Positions 37,459 through 47,340 of a stretch of 64,000 bases of DNA are shown here, piece after piece. This DNA is from Rhizobium sp. EC-SD404 (GTDB lineage Bacteria; Pseudomonadota; Alphaproteobacteria; Rhizobiales; Rhizobiaceae). Numbering within the stretch: position 1 is the first letter of the stretch; every line of letters begins with the position of its first letter. Location: NCBI RefSeq assembly GCF_902498825.1, contig NZ_LR701459.1:248001-312000 (forward strand), written 5' to 3'. The position numbers and the translations under genes are program-made. Below the pieces are notes generated by a model that saw only the letters and a program-made list of their open reading frames with translations, had not been told where the DNA came from and did no database searches.

Positions 37459-37533
37459 GCGGGTGTAGCTCAGGGGTAGAGCACAACCTTGCCAAGGTTG
37501 GGGTCGAGCGTTCGAATCGCTTCACCCGCTCCA
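37459..37533 (+). tRNA. tRNA-Gly (anticodon GCC)
   Basis: 75-nt cloverleaf: acceptor stem GCGGGTG pairs with CACCCGC, D arm GCTC..GAGC, anticodon stem CAACC/GGTTG with loop TTGCCAA (anticodon GCC at 37491-37493), T arm GAGCG TTCGAAT CGCTT, discriminator T and encoded CCA at 37531-37533. Reads GGC and GGU codons. Confidence 0.96.
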
Positions 37534-37622
37534 ATTTTCTCCGAAGTTCTATGTCATTGGCCCGCCGGGCATGTCTTTTCGATGCGGCGAATCGCGTTGT
37601 TCTTAAACGTATTCGCGGCAGA

Positions 37623-37651
37623 AAAGCCGGCGCTTTGGATACGCCGGCTTT
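37623..37651. terminator. Bidirectional hairpin between tRNA-Gly and gcvP
   Basis: Perfect 10-bp stem AAAGCCGGCG / CGCCGGCTTT with a 9-nt loop, 90 nt after the tRNA and 20 nt after the gcvP stop. Plus-strand tail is TTTGTC; minus-strand tail is CTTTTCTG. It can end both convergent transcripts. Confidence 0.82.
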
Positions 37652-37671
37652 GTCTTATCGAGGCCGCTCGG

Positions 37672-40521
37672 TTACTCCGCGACTTCGAGATACTCGCTAA
37701 CCGGTGGGCAGGAGCACATCAGGTTGCGATCGCCGTAGACATTGTCGACGCGATTGACTGGCGACCAGTATTTGCCGACGCGGAACGAGCCGGGCGGGAA
37801 GCAGGCCTGCTCGCGGCTGTAGGGACGGTTCCACTCGCCGACGAGATCTTCCACCGTGTGCGGCGCGTTCTTGAGCGGGTTGTTGTCCCGGTCGAGGCGG
37901 CCTTCCTCGATGTCCTTCGCTTCGCGGGCGATGGCGAGCATCGCTTCGCAGAAACGGTCGATCTCGGCCTTCGTTTCCGATTCGGTCGGTTCAACCATCA
38001 GAGTGCCTGACACGGGCCAGCTCATGGTCGGAGCGTGGAAGCCGGAATCGATCAGCCGCTTGGCGACATCCTCGACGGTCACGCCGGCCGATTGCTGCAG
38101 CGGGCGGGTGTCGATGATGCACTCATGGGCGACGCGACCCGCCTTCGACTTGTAGAGCACGCCGAACGCGCCTTCGAGCCGCTTGGCGATGTAGTTGGCG
38201 CTGAGGATCGCGACCTTCGTCGCCTGGGTCAGGCCTTCGCCACCCATCATCAGGCAGTAGCTCCACGAAATCGGCAGGATCGAGGGTGAGCCGAAGGGCG
38301 CGGCCGAAACGGGGCCGTGGTCGCCACCGGTCTGCGGATGTCCCGGAAGATAAGGGATCAGATGCGCCTTGACGCCGATCGGACCCATGCCCGGACCACC
38401 GCCGCCATGGGGAATGCAGAAGGTCTTGTGCAGGTTGAGGTGGCTCACATCGGCGCCGATATCGCCCGGTCGGGCAAGGCCGACCAGCGCATTGAGGTTG
38501 GCGCCGTCGAGATAGACCTGGCCGCCATGCTCGTGGGTGATGGCGCAGATATCACGCACCGTCTCCTCGAAAACGCCATGCGTCGAGGGATAGGTGATCA
38601 TGCAGGCGGCAAGGTTTTGCGAATGCTGCTCGGCCTTGGCGCGGAAATCCTCCACGTCGATGTCGCCATTGTCGGCGGCCGCGACGACGACGACCTTCAT
38701 GCCGACCATCTGCGCGGACGCCGGGTTGGTGCCATGCGCCGAGGTCGGGATAAGGCAGACGTCGCGGTGGGCGTTGCCGTTCGCCAGATGATAGGCGCGG
38801 ATCGTGAGAAGCCCCGCATATTCGCCTTGCGCGCCGGAGTTCGGCTGCATGGAAATCGCGTCATAGCCGGTGATCTGGCAGAGCTTCTTGGACAGGTCGT
38901 CGATCAAATGACGGTAGCCGAGCGCCTGATCGGCAGGCACGAAGGGATGCAGTTCAGAAAATTCCGGCCAGGTGATCGGCAGCATTTCCGCCGTTGCATT
39001 CAGTTTCATCGTGCAGGAGCCGAGCGGGATCATCGAGCGGTCGAGCGCCAGGTCCCGGTCCGACAGCCGGCGGATGTAGCGCGTCATCTCGCTTTCGGCG
39101 CGGTTCATGTGGAAGATCGGATGCGTCATGTAGTCCGACTTGCGCAGGTGCTTGTCCGGAATGCGCCAGCCCGACTTGCCATCCGCCTTCATCTCCCCGC
39201 CAAAGGCGCGCCAGACTTTCTCGATGACGCCCGGCCGGGTGCGCTCGTCGAGCGTGATGGCGATGCGATCCTTGCCGAGCGGGCGCAGATTGATGCCGGC
39301 TTCGAGCGCGGAGCGGATGATTGCGCCCTGCAGGCGACCGACATCGACGCTGATCGTGTCGAAGAACACGTCCTGGTCGATCGTGTAGCCGATCTTTTCC
39401 AGCCCTTCGGCCAGCATCACAGTGCGCTCGTGCACGCGCTGTGCGATCGCCTTGATGCCGAGCGGGCCGTGGAAGACGCCGTACATGGACGCCATCACCG
39501 CCAGCAGCACCTGCGCGGTGCAGATGTTGGAGGTCGCCTTTTCGCGGCGGATGTGCTGCTCGCGCGTCTGCAAAGCCAGGCGATAGGCACGGTTGCCGCG
39601 GGCATCCACCGAAACGCCCACGAGCCGGCCGGGGATCGACCGCTTGTACTGGTCCTTGACGGCCATATAGGCGGCATGCGGGCCGCCATAGCCCATGGGC
39701 ACGCCAAAGCGCTGCGTCGAGCCGTAGGCGATGTCGGCGCCCATTTCGCCCGGCGTCTTCAGGAGCGCCAGCGCCAGCGGATCGGCGGCGACGATGGCGA
39801 TGGCATTTTCGCCGTGCAGCTTCGAAATCACATCGGTGAAATCGCGGACCTGCCCGTTCGTGCCGGGATACTGGAAGATCGCGCCGAACACCTCAGCCGG
39901 ATCGAGATCGGTCATGGAATCGCCGATGACGACGTCCCAGCCGAGCGGCTCGGCGCGGGTGCGCACGACGGCGATCGTCTGGGGATGGCACTCGGCATCG
40001 ACGAAGAAGGTCGTCTTCTTCGACTTGGAGACGCGCTCGGCCATGGCCATGGCTTCGGCAGCCGCCGTCGCCTCATCAAGAAGCGATGCATTGGCGACAT
40101 CCAGGCCCGTCAGATCGCAGACCATCGTCTGGAAGTTGAGCAGCGCCTCCAGCCGGCCCTGGCTGATTTCCGGCTGGTAGGGCGTGTAGGCCGTGTACCA
40201 GGCGGGGTTTTCCAGAATGTTGCGCTGGATGACCGGCGGCGTGATGGTGCCGTGGTAACCCTGGCCGAGCAACGAGACCAGGTTGCGGTTCATGTTGGCG
40301 GTTTCGCGCAGCCGGTCCAGCGCCTCGCGCTCGGTCATCGGCGCGCCCCAGGCGAGCGGCTCGGCCTGGCGGATCGCCTTCGGGACCGTTTCGTCGATCA
40401 GGGCATCGAGGCTTTCCGCCCCCACGACCTTCAGCATCTCGGCCATTTCTTCGGGTGAGGGGCCGATATGGCGTCGGTTGGCGAAATCGTAAGGCTGGTA
40501 GTCGGTGCGCTTGAACGTCAT
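37672..40521 (-). CDS. gcvP: Glycine dehydrogenase (decarboxylating), P protein of glycine cleavage
   Basis: PLP enzyme that decarboxylates glycine and loads the aminomethyl group on lipoyl-GcvH. The single 949-residue polypeptide is the fused homodimeric form. N-terminal half: [18 protein letters not shown] and [39 protein letters not shown]-terminal half: [14 protein letters not shown], and the PLP lysine in [20 protein letters not shown] (about residue 700). It is the last gene of gcvT-gcvH-gcvP, 6 nt after gcvH. Confidence 0.98.
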   Translation of the reverse strand: MTFKRTDYQPYDFANRRHIGPSPEEMAEMLKVVGAESLDALIDETVPKAIRQAEPLAWGAPMTEREALDRLRETANMNRNLVSLLGQGYHGTITPPVIQRNILENPAWYTAYTPYQPEISQGRLEALLNFQTMVCDLTGLDVANASLLDEATAAAEAMAMAERVSKSKKTTFFVDAECHPQTIAVVRTRAEPLGWDVVIGDSMTDLDPAEVFGAIFQYPGTNGQVRDFTDVISKLHGENAIAIVAADPLALALLKTPGEMGADIAYGSTQRFGVPMGYGGPHAAYMAVKDQYKRSIPGRLVGVSVDARGNRAYRLALQTREQHIRREKATSNICTAQVLLAVMASMYGVFHGPLGIKAIAQRVHERTVMLAEGLEKIGYTIDQDVFFDTISVDVGRLQGAIIRSALEAGINLRPLGKDRIAITLDERTRPGVIEKVWRAFGGEMKADGKSGWRIPDKHLRKSDYMTHPIFHMNRAESEMTRYIRRLSDRDLALDRSMIPLGSCTMKLNATAEMLPITWPEFSELHPFVPADQALGYRHLIDDLSKKLCQITGYDAISMQPNSGAQGEYAGLLTIRAYHLANGNAHRDVCLIPTSAHGTNPASAQMVGMKVVVVAAADNGDIDVEDFRAKAEQHSQNLAACMITYPSTHGVFEETVRDICAITHEHGGQVYLDGANLNALVGLARPGDIGADVSHLNLHKTFCIPHGGGGPGMGPIGVKAHLIPYLPGHPQTGGDHGPVSAAPFGSPSILPISWSYCLMMGGEGLTQATKVAILSANYIAKRLEGAFGVLYKSKAGRVAHECIIDTRPLQQSAGVTVEDVAKRLIDSGFHAPTMSWPVSGTLMVEPTESETKAEIDRFCEAMLAIAREAKDIEEGRLDRDNNPLKNAPHTVEDLVGEWNRPYSREQACFPPGSFRVGKYWSPVNRVDNVYGDRNLMCSCPPVSEYLEVAE

Positions 40522-40527
40522 GGCGTT

Positions 40528-40890
40528 TTATCCAATCAGCTTTTCGTAGGCGTCCTGGTCGAGCAGGCTGTCGGCGGCGGACGGATCGGCAAGCTTCAGC
40601 TTGAACATCCAGCCGGCGCCGGTCGGGTCGGAATTGACGAGAGACGGATCGTCGACGATCGCCTGGTTCACCTCGGTGATTTCGCCGGCGAGCGGCGCAT
40701 AGACTTCGGATGCTGCCTTGACCGATTCGACGGTTGCGGCATCGCCGCCCTTTTCGAAGCTGGCGCCGACATCCGGCAGTTCCACGAAAACGAGATCGCC
40801 GAGCTGCTCGGCGGCGTGTTTGGTGATGCCGACGGTGGCGGTATCACCTTCGATCTTCAGCCATTCGTGGTCTTCGGTGAATTTCAACAT
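40528..40890 (-). CDS. gcvH: Glycine cleavage system H protein
   Basis: Lipoyl carrier of the glycine cleavage system, 120 residues. The chain starts [23 protein letters not shown] and carries the lipoylation lysine K58 in [19 protein letters not shown] lies 7 nt before the ATG at 40890. A much longer open frame runs upstream into gcvT, but those residues are not H-protein. Sits between gcvT (25 nt) and gcvP (6 nt). Confidence 0.97.
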   Translation of the reverse strand: MLKFTEDHEWLKIEGDTATVGITKHAAEQLGDLVFVELPDVGASFEKGGDAATVESVKAASEVYAPLAGEITEVNQAIVDDPSLVNSDPTGAGWMFKLKLADPSAADSLLDQDAYEKLIG

Positions 40891-40915
40891 GGTGCTGTTC
40901 CCTGGATGCTCGGTG

Positions 40916-42058
40916 TTATCGTTTGTAGGTTTGGGTGACGAAGGGCAGGGGCGAGATGACGACCGGAAGGCGCTTGCCGCGCACTTCGGCATAAAGCTTC
41001 GTGCCGGCATTGCTCGTCTCGGTCGGAACGAGCCCCATGGCGATCGGACCGTCGACGCTCGGGCCAAAACCGCCTGAGGTAACGCGGCCGATCGGCGCGC
41101 CGCCTTCTGCCTCGGCAAAGAGCGGAGCTCCATCGCGCACGGGGGCGCGGCCTTCGGGTTTCAGGCCAACACGGCGGCGCGATGCGCCTTCGTCCAGCTG
41201 CATCAGGATGATGTCGGCGCCCGGAAAGCCGCCTGCGCGCTCGCCGCCGGTGCGGCGCGGTTTCTGGATAGCCCATTCGAGGCTCGCCTCGACGGGGGTC
41301 GTCTCCTTGGTGATGTCGTTGCCATAGAGGCAAAGCCCGGCTTCGAGCCGCAGCGAATCGCGGGCGCCGAGACCGATCCAGGCGACGTCGTCATGGTCGA
41401 GCAGGCGCTGGGCCAAGACGGGCGCATCGGAGGCAGCGACGGAGATCTCGAAGCCGTCCTCGCCCGTGTAGCCGGACCTCGAGACGATGGCGGAAATTCC
41501 GGCAAGGTTCGCATCGCGCACATCCATGAACACCATGTCGGCGACGGCCGGATCGAGCGTAGCCAGGACGTCCGCGGCTTTCGGACCCTGGAGTGCGAGC
41601 AGGGCACGGTCGTCACGCACGCGCATCTCGCAGCTGTCAGCGAGGTGACGCTCAAGATGGGCGATGTCGGCCGCCTTGCAGGCTGCGTTGACGACGAGGA
41701 AGAGATGATCGCCGCGATTGGCCACCATCAGATCGTCGAGGATGCCGCCATTCTCGTCGGTGAACAGCGCGTAACGCTGACGGCCGGGTTTCAATGCGAG
41801 GATCGAGACGGGGACCAGCGTTTCAAGCGCACGCATCGCGCTTTCGACCGCGCCGTCCTTAGGGTGAAGTTCGACCTGGCCCATGTGGGACACGTCGAAA
41901 AGACCCGCCTTCTGGCGCGTGTGGAGATGCTCGCGCATGACGCCGGTGGCATATTGAACTGGCATGTCGTAGCCAGCGAAGGGGACCATGCGCGCGCCGG
42001 CGGCCACATGCATCGCGTGAAGCGGGGTCTTCAAAAGGGGTGCTGCTGCGTCGCCCAA
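40916..42058 (-). CDS. gcvT: Glycine cleavage system T protein (aminomethyltransferase)
   Basis: Transfers the methylene of aminomethyl-lipoyl-GcvH to THF and releases ammonia; 380 residues. Contains [35 protein letters not shown], the folate-binding [11 protein letters not shown] and the C-terminal [11 protein letters not shown]. No ATG is near: the start is TTG at 42058 with GGAG 7 nt upstream. The gene is the first of the operon and follows a tandem glycine riboswitch by about 105 nt. Confidence 0.97.
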   Translation of the reverse strand: MGDAAAPLLKTPLHAMHVAAGARMVPFAGYDMPVQYATGVMREHLHTRQKAGLFDVSHMGQVELHPKDGAVESAMRALETLVPVSILALKPGRQRYALFTDENGGILDDLMVANRGDHLFLVVNAACKAADIAHLERHLADSCEMRVRDDRALLALQGPKAADVLATLDPAVADMVFMDVRDANLAGISAIVSRSGYTGEDGFEISVAASDAPVLAQRLLDHDDVAWIGLGARDSLRLEAGLCLYGNDITKETTPVEASLEWAIQKPRRTGGERAGGFPGADIILMQLDEGASRRRVGLKPEGRAPVRDGAPLFAEAEGGAPIGRVTSGGFGPSVDGPIAMGLVPTETSNAGTKLYAEVRGKRLPVVISPLPFVTQTYKR

Positions 42059-42138
42059 GCGTCATCTCCGGACTGCGCCGGAAGCCCGTGACCCCGAAAA
42101 AGGGCGGCAAGGCTCATACGACCGGCGTCGGTTCAACA

Positions 42139-42157
42139 CGAAGGCGGAATGCCTTCG
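42139..42157 (-). promoter_or_regulatory. Hairpin between glycine riboswitch and gcvT (candidate expression platform)
   Basis: CGAAGGC / GCCTTCG with a 5-nt loop, nested in a longer pairing of GGCGTCG (just after the second aptamer) with CGACGCC. The outer strand touches the 3' end of the aptamer, so it could be the switching element. No U-run follows, which argues for translational or Rho-linked control rather than intrinsic termination. Confidence 0.45.
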
Positions 42158-42164
42158 AAACGAC

Positions 42165-42330
42165 GCCCCCTCTGTCCCTTTGCCTGAGATTGTTATCCCT
42201 TCGGCGGACGCTTGAGTGAGCGCCTCTCTCCAGAGTCTGTCGGTACCCGATGGTCCTTTTGCCTGAGAGTTTCCGGGGGCGATTGCTCCTTCGGCACCGG
42301 TGCTCCCAAGCAGGGTCCGGCTTCTCCCAT
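42165..42330 (-). promoter_or_regulatory. Tandem glycine riboswitch
   Basis: Two aptamers read on the minus strand: first ATGGGAGAAGCCGG ... GCCGAAGGAGCAA ... CTCTCAGGCAAAAGGAC, then CTCTGGAGAGAGGCGC ... GCCGAAGGGATAA ... ATCTCAGGCAAAGGGACAGAG. These are the conserved gcvT-RNA elements, in tandem with a short linker. It is located directly upstream of gcvT-gcvH-gcvP, where glycine binding normally turns expression on. Confidence 0.96.
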
Positions 42331-42448
42331 CGAGTGGCCGCACGTTATGCGAAACCGACGCAAATGCAAGAGCGGATGACGCAAACGGGCGGGCGATCCG
42401 CGATCGCCCGCCCGCAGTATTTTTCAAGCTTGCCGCTTCGTCGGTCGT

Positions 42449-45163
42449 TCAGGCTGCGCGGCGCTGTGTGCTGCGTGCCGGTGCGTCGATGACGAACTGG
42501 GCGACGAGCTCGCGCAGCGCTTCGGCCTCGCCGGCCAGCGTATGCGTCGCGGCGGTGGTTTCCTCCACCATCGCTGCGTTCTGCTGGGTCATCTGGTCCA
42601 TGTGATTGACGGCGTGGTTGATCTCGCCGAGACCCGCCGACTGTTCGCGGGCGGCCGTCGCGATGGTCGCCACTGCGGCGTTGACCTGGACGACATGCTG
42701 CTCGATCTCGCTCAGCGCATCGCCGGTCGCACGCACCAGCTTGACGCCGGCCCCCACTTCCGTGCCGGAGCGGTTGATCAGTTCCTTGATCTCCTTGGCC
42801 GCGCCGCTTGCACGCCCTGCCAGATCGCGGACTTCCTGGGCGACCACGGCAAAGCCGCGGCCTGCATCACCGGCACGGGCGGCCTCGACACCGGCATTGA
42901 GCGCCAGAAGGTTGGTCTGGAAGGCGATCTCGTCGATGACGCCGATGATGCGGGCGATCTGGCCCGAAGCATCCTCGATACGGGCCATGGCCGAGATCGC
43001 GTCCTCGACCACGATGCGGGAGCGTTCCGCGCCGGCCTTGGCTTCATCGGCCATGCGGCGGGCGTTGTCGGCTTGCGTTGACGAGTTGCGCACCGTCGCA
43101 GTGATTTCCTCGAGCGCCGCTGCGGTTTCTTCCAGCGATGCGGCCTGCTGCTCGGTGCGGCGCGACAGGTCATCCGTGCCGGCCCGCATCTCGGCCGACG
43201 CGCTGCTGATCGAGTGGGCGTTCTCCCGCACCATTTCGAGCGTTTCGCTGAGCTTGTGCATGGAGCTGTTGAAGTGGAGACGCAGGCTTTCGAGGCTTGC
43301 GACGAATGGCTCGTCGATGCGCACAGAGACGTCGCCCTCTGCAAGACGGGCAAGCCCCTCGCCGAGCGCGTCGACGGCAATCTGCGTCACCCGGGCATCC
43401 TCTGCCTTGATGCGCTCGCGTTCCATGCGGCTTGCCTCGCGCTCCGCACGGGTGCCTTCCGCATCCGCCTCCATGCGCGCCTTCTCGATCGCGTTTTCGC
43501 GGAAGACGCCAAGCGCGCGGGCCAGCTGGCCGAGCTCGTCGCTGCGGCCGTCATGGGCAATCGTCACGTCGAGCTTGCCATCGGCAAGGTCACGCGTCGC
43601 GCCGATCAGGCTGGTCAACGGACGGGCGATACCGCGAGATATGACGAAGAAGCCGATGAGGCCGGCCATGACGAGCACGGCTGCGCCGAGGGTCATGAGA
43701 AGATAGCCGCGGGCCTGCAGGCTTTCGGCGAGCGCGGTCGAGTCGGCCGCAATTGCAGCACGTCGTGTGTCCACGACCTGCGCGATCAGGCCGTTCATCG
43801 CCACGGTGTCGGTGAAGACCGTATCCACGATCGTGCCGACCTCCTGCGTGATGCCAAGTTGCTGTCCGCGCAGCGCGATCAGGCCATTGGTGCTGTCGGC
43901 GAAGGTCTGCAGCTGCGGCAATTGTCCAGCGTCATCCGAGTAACCCGTCGCCTGCATCTTGGTGCCGAGCGTCAGGAACAGGCCGAGCGCGCGATCCTGG
44001 AGTGCGCGGATCGCTTCCGGATCGTTCGTCAGCGCGCCTTGAACGATGAGCGCGGTGAATTCGCGCAGCGTCGAGATCATCTCCAGCGTCTCTTTGAGCT
44101 GCTTCACCTGGTTGTCGACCAGCTCCGTGATGGTCGCGGTGCTGCGTTCGACGGCCCGCTCGCCGCCGATCGTCAGGTCGAACAGCATGTCGTCGACGGC
44201 GTCGATCAATGCGAGGTCGACAGAGTGTCCGACATCGATGAGCTGGGACATGAAGCGGCGAGTCTCAGGCGAACCGCTTGCGAAGAGCGGGTCGCGGCGC
44301 ATGGTGCGCGCAGCCGTCGGCATGTCGGCCAGCATGGCAAGCTCGGCTTCGATCGGCGGCAGATTGCCCGATGCCTGCAATTGCTCGATGAGGAGCTTCA
44401 GGCGATCCGAAGCTGCGATCATGCGATCGTCGAAAGTGCGGGCGAGCGCTCCGTCTTCCGTCAGAAGGTAGCCCGACGTCGCCGCGCTGGTGGACCCGGC
44501 TTCGATGCGCAGGCTGAGCAGGCGGCGGAACGTCTGCATGTCGTCGTTGAGGATGCCACCGATGACGTCGCTGGCTTCCACTGCAGCGGACTCGCCGTCG
44601 AAGATCAGCGTGTAATAGGCATCGTCGGCAAGCGGCTGAAGCGCCAGCGCAAGGCTGTCATGGAGCGCGAACAGTTCGACGAGGCGCCGGTCGCGTTCCT
44701 CGCGGATGACGATGTTCTGACGCGTCAGGCCGTCGAGCTCGTCGAGATTTGCTTCGAAAGCATGTGCGCGCTCGCGCAGCTCGACGACCGCGGGCGCGCT
44801 GTCGGCGGAACTGCCCTGGGCCTCCGCGCTCGAGATCAGAGTGCCGAAGGCGGCGGTCAGTCTCTCGAAAGCTTCGGTGCGCTCGGCCTCTTCTTCGGCA
44901 TTGATGAGTTGCGACGAAGCAATGGTCACGTCGGTGCTGAAGGTGGCAAGCTCGCCGGCGCTGATGACCTGCGGAACCTGCTCTTCGTTGAAGCGCTTGA
45001 ATTCCGATTGCGCGCCCTGGAACGACACGACAGCAATGCCGATGGCCACCACCGTGAGCACCGAAATGCCGGCGACCGCTGCCGTCAGCTTGCCACGCAC
45101 GCCTAGCCCGCCGCGCCGCGTTGCGCCGGTTGAAACTGCCTTGGTCTCGTTACGAGTTGCCAT
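42449..45163 (-). CDS. Methyl-accepting chemotaxis protein with very large periplasmic helical domain
   Basis: Chemoreceptor of 904 residues. TM1 is at about 28-50 (AAVAGISVLTVVAIGIAVVSF), TM2 at about 494-515 (LLMTLGAAVLVMAGLIGFFVI), so the periplasmic sensor spans some 440 residues, nearly all helical and without a recognised dCache/4HB signature. A HAMP follows TM2, then a second HAMP-like stretch around 590-650, a glutamate/alanine-rich methylation helix (TEQQAASLEETAAALEEI) and the signalling tip DEIAFQTNLLALNAGVEAARAG near 755-780. No CheR-docking pentapeptide is at the end. Start at 45163 has AGGACC 9 nt before it. The preceding gene is a periplasmic binding protein, 35 nt upstream. 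Confidence 0.9.
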   Translation of the reverse strand: MATRNETKAVSTGATRRGGLGVRGKLTAAVAGISVLTVVAIGIAVVSFQGAQSEFKRFNEEQVPQVISAGELATFSTDVTIASSQLINAEEEAERTEAFERLTAAFGTLISSAEAQGSSADSAPAVVELRERAHAFEANLDELDGLTRQNIVIREERDRRLVELFALHDSLALALQPLADDAYYTLIFDGESAAVEASDVIGGILNDDMQTFRRLLSLRIEAGSTSAATSGYLLTEDGALARTFDDRMIAASDRLKLLIEQLQASGNLPPIEAELAMLADMPTAARTMRRDPLFASGSPETRRFMSQLIDVGHSVDLALIDAVDDMLFDLTIGGERAVERSTATITELVDNQVKQLKETLEMISTLREFTALIVQGALTNDPEAIRALQDRALGLFLTLGTKMQATGYSDDAGQLPQLQTFADSTNGLIALRGQQLGITQEVGTIVDTVFTDTVAMNGLIAQVVDTRRAAIAADSTALAESLQARGYLLMTLGAAVLVMAGLIGFFVISRGIARPLTSLIGATRDLADGKLDVTIAHDGRSDELGQLARALGVFRENAIEKARMEADAEGTRAEREASRMERERIKAEDARVTQIAVDALGEGLARLAEGDVSVRIDEPFVASLESLRLHFNSSMHKLSETLEMVRENAHSISSASAEMRAGTDDLSRRTEQQAASLEETAAALEEITATVRNSSTQADNARRMADEAKAGAERSRIVVEDAISAMARIEDASGQIARIIGVIDEIAFQTNLLALNAGVEAARAGDAGRGFAVVAQEVRDLAGRASGAAKEIKELINRSGTEVGAGVKLVRATGDALSEIEQHVVQVNAAVATIATAAREQSAGLGEINHAVNHMDQMTQQNAAMVEETTAATHTLAGEAEALRELVAQFVIDAPARSTQRRAA

Positions 45164-45198
45164 GATTTTGGGTCCTGATGGAGTGTCGGGCAAAGCGA

Positions 45199-46401
45199 TC
45201 AGCTTTGTGGGCCGGCGAGCGGGCGAAACGCACCGTCAGGGCCGATTTCGGTCAAGAAGACGTCGTCCAGCCCCTGGTTGTCGTCGGGGCCGAACTGCAG
45301 CGTGAGGCCATCCATCTCGAAGCTGCCGCGCTGGTGGATGCCGTTCAAAAACGCTTCGCGTGTCGGCTCGGGACCTGCTTCCTCGATCGCCATCGCAGCG
45401 AGGCGCCCGGTGATATAGCCTTCCAGGCTGACGAAGCTCGGCTTCGCTTCGCCATTCACCTCGGCAAGCGCTGCCTGGTAGGCTGCGACCAGCGGGTTGG
45501 CGTCGTCCCACGGGAAAGGAACGACCTGCGAGACGATGACGCCTTCCCCTTCACCCTCCAGCGCGGAAGCGAGTGCATCCGAGCCGACGAAGGAGATGTT
45601 GACGAATGTCGGATCGAAGTCGATGGAGCGGGCGACCTTCACGAATTCCGCGATCGGCAGATAGGCGCCGACCATCACGACGGCCTGTGCGTTGGCCTTG
45701 CGCAACTCCAGCAGCGCAGCCTTCACGGCCGTCGTGTTGCGCTGGTAGGTGCCGCGCGCCACAAGCTCCATCTCGCGGCGTTCCAGGGCGGCGACCGCGC
45801 CGCTCAGGCCCGCACGACCGAAGGCGTCATCCTGGTAGAGTATGGCGATGCGCTTCAGCTTGCGCTCATCGACGAGAAGCTTCATCCAGGTTTCGGTCTC
45901 GGCGTCGTAGGACGCGCGGATGTTGACCACGTTGGCGAGCTTCGGATCGCGCAGGAAGCCGGCGCCGGTAAAGGCGCCGATGAACGGGACGTTGGTTTCC
46001 ATGGCGATCGGCTGCGTCGCTGCCGACGTCGGCGTTCCGACCGGACCGATCAGACCGAAGACCTTGTCCTGGCCGATGAGGCGCCGGACTTCTTCAATGG
46101 ATCGTGCCGGTTCGTACTGGTCGTCGCGGCTGATCAGTTCGAGCTGTCGCCCATGGACGCCGCCGGCCGTGTTGATTTCGTGAAATGCCGCCTGGATGCC
46201 GAGTTGCATACCGAGCCCGAGCGCACTGGCCGGGCCTTCCAGCGGAGCCGCCTGACCGAATAGGATGCGGTCGGCGAACACGCCGTTTTCGCTCGTTCTT
46301 GGCGATGCTTCCTGCGCGAAAGCGGTCGTCGATGCGAGCAGCGCTGTCGAAATGAAGGCTGCAATGGTTCGTGCGCCGCGAAGGCGCCGTGCATGCGACA
46401 T
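45199..46401 (-). CDS. Periplasmic substrate-binding protein, Leu/Ile/Val (type I) family
   Basis: 400-residue periplasmic protein with a Sec signal peptide (MSHARRLRGARTIAAFISTA.. ending AFAQ). Residues 45-395 match the LivK-like type I solute-binding fold: RILFGQAAPLEGPASALGLGMQLGIQAAF, GVHGRQLELISRDDQYEPARS, VFGLIGPVGTPTSAATQPIA, RIAILYQDDAFGRAGL. There are no permease or ATPase genes nearby; instead a chemoreceptor starts 35 nt downstream on the same strand. It is therefore likely a ligand receptor for that chemoreceptor rather than a transporter component. The ligand cannot be read from sequence. Confidence 0.9.
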   Translation of the reverse strand: MSHARRLRGARTIAAFISTALLASTTAFAQEASPRTSENGVFADRILFGQAAPLEGPASALGLGMQLGIQAAFHEINTAGGVHGRQLELISRDDQYEPARSIEEVRRLIGQDKVFGLIGPVGTPTSAATQPIAMETNVPFIGAFTGAGFLRDPKLANVVNIRASYDAETETWMKLLVDERKLKRIAILYQDDAFGRAGLSGAVAALERREMELVARGTYQRNTTAVKAALLELRKANAQAVVMVGAYLPIAEFVKVARSIDFDPTFVNISFVGSDALASALEGEGEGVIVSQVVPFPWDDANPLVAAYQAALAEVNGEAKPSFVSLEGYITGRLAAMAIEEAGPEPTREAFLNGIHQRGSFEMDGLTLQFGPDDNQGLDDVFLTEIGPDGAFRPLAGPQS

Positions 46402-46688
46402 GAGATTCCCCGAGGATAGCGTGTGTGCAGCATCCCGGGCACGCCGGAGTATCGGCCAACAATCATGTATTCGGAGAGCCCATACCGTCCGAAGCCGACC
46501 GGGCTATTGAATGAAATGCATCCTAAAAAAGAATAAACGCGCTACCCATGAATTGATGTCGGTCAATTTACCCGCGAAACGAGCATCTTCGGTCTCGCAG
46601 TTCGGGTCCTGTGAGCGGTCCGACGGCGCGCTTTGCCTCTCGCACTACCTGATGCAATCGCCTATATGGCCCCAAAGAAAGGGCACCG

Positions 46689-47111
46689 ATGGCGGAAATG
46701 GACCAAACGAACGACTGGACGAGGGCTTATGCGCCTTCGCTTGCGGAATTCGAGTCACTGGCACGCGAAGCCTTCGCACGCCTGCCCGACGAGTTCCGTG
46801 CGTTGACCGGCGACGTGATCATCCGGCTGGACGACTTTCCGTCTGACGAAATCTTCGAAGACATGGCCCTCGAAACGCCGTTCGACCTGCTCGGCCTGTT
46901 CGAAGGGCGAGGTGTCGGTGAGCGTTTCTCGCTGGAAACCGGTGAGTTCCCCAATCGCATCACGCTCTACCGTCGTCCCATTCTCGATTATTGGGCGGAG
47001 AACGAAGAGACCCTCGGCGATATCATCGCACATGTCCTCATCCACGAGATCGGCCACCATTTCGGGTTGAGCGACGACGACATGGAACGGATCGAAGAAA
47101 CGGTCGACTGA
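46689..47111 (+). CDS. Zincin-type metallopeptidase family protein (DUF1025)
   Basis: Cytosolic 140-residue protein with the zinc-protease motif HEIGHHFG (HExxH) near residue 117 in HVLIHEIGHHFGLSDDDME. The preceding LFEGRGVGERFS and ITLYRRPILDYWAENEETL segments are conserved in the DUF1025/Zincin_1 family. Substrate and role are unknown. AAAGGGC is about 4 nt from the ATG. It stands alone, convergent with the DUF1737 gene. Confidence 0.88.
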   Translation: MAEMDQTNDWTRAYAPSLAEFESLAREAFARLPDEFRALTGDVIIRLDDFPSDEIFEDMALETPFDLLGLFEGRGVGERFSLETGEFPNRITLYRRPILDYWAENEETLGDIIAHVLIHEIGHHFGLSDDDMERIEETVD

Positions 47112-47133
47112 CCGGTCGACCCGAAGCCCGCCG

Positions 47134-47340
47134 TTATTGTTCGCCGAGCTTCATCTCCGGAACGTAGTCGACGCCTTTGACTTCCTTGTAGACGGCCTGC
47201 GCGCACTTCATGGTCTTCGTTTCCGCGTCGAAGGCGTAGGCCGGCGAGCCGCTCAGGAGCCAACCCTTGTTCAGCGCCGCCGTCACCTTGTGGCAGAAGC
47301 TTGCATCGTCCGGTCCGGTCAGCAGTCGATAGAGTTTCAT
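47134..47340 (-). CDS. DUF1737 protein
   Basis: 68-residue soluble protein beginning MKLYRLLTGPDDASFCHKVTA and containing KGWLLSGSPAYAFDAETKTM, the pattern of the DUF1737 family. Function unknown. Its ATG overlaps the stop of the upstream CitE/HpcH-like lyase by 4 nt (ATGA), so the two are translationally coupled. Confidence 0.88.
   Translation of the reverse strand: MKLYRLLTGPDDASFCHKVTAALNKGWLLSGSPAYAFDAETKTMKCAQAVYKEVKGVDYVPEMKLGEQ

Noticed and set aside
38317..40458. 713-codon open frame opposite gcvP.
   Set aside because: Antisense shadow of a fully conserved gene; no domain or ribosome site.
43214..45106. 630-codon open frame opposite the chemoreceptor gene.
   Set aside because: Antisense shadow; the chemoreceptor domains are intact on the other strand.
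46402..46688. Possible small ORFs in the AT-richer gap between the binding-protein gene and the zincin gene.
   Set aside because: No credible start or ribosome site; most likely divergent promoter DNA. A TTGACC hexamer is present but no -10 at the right distance.
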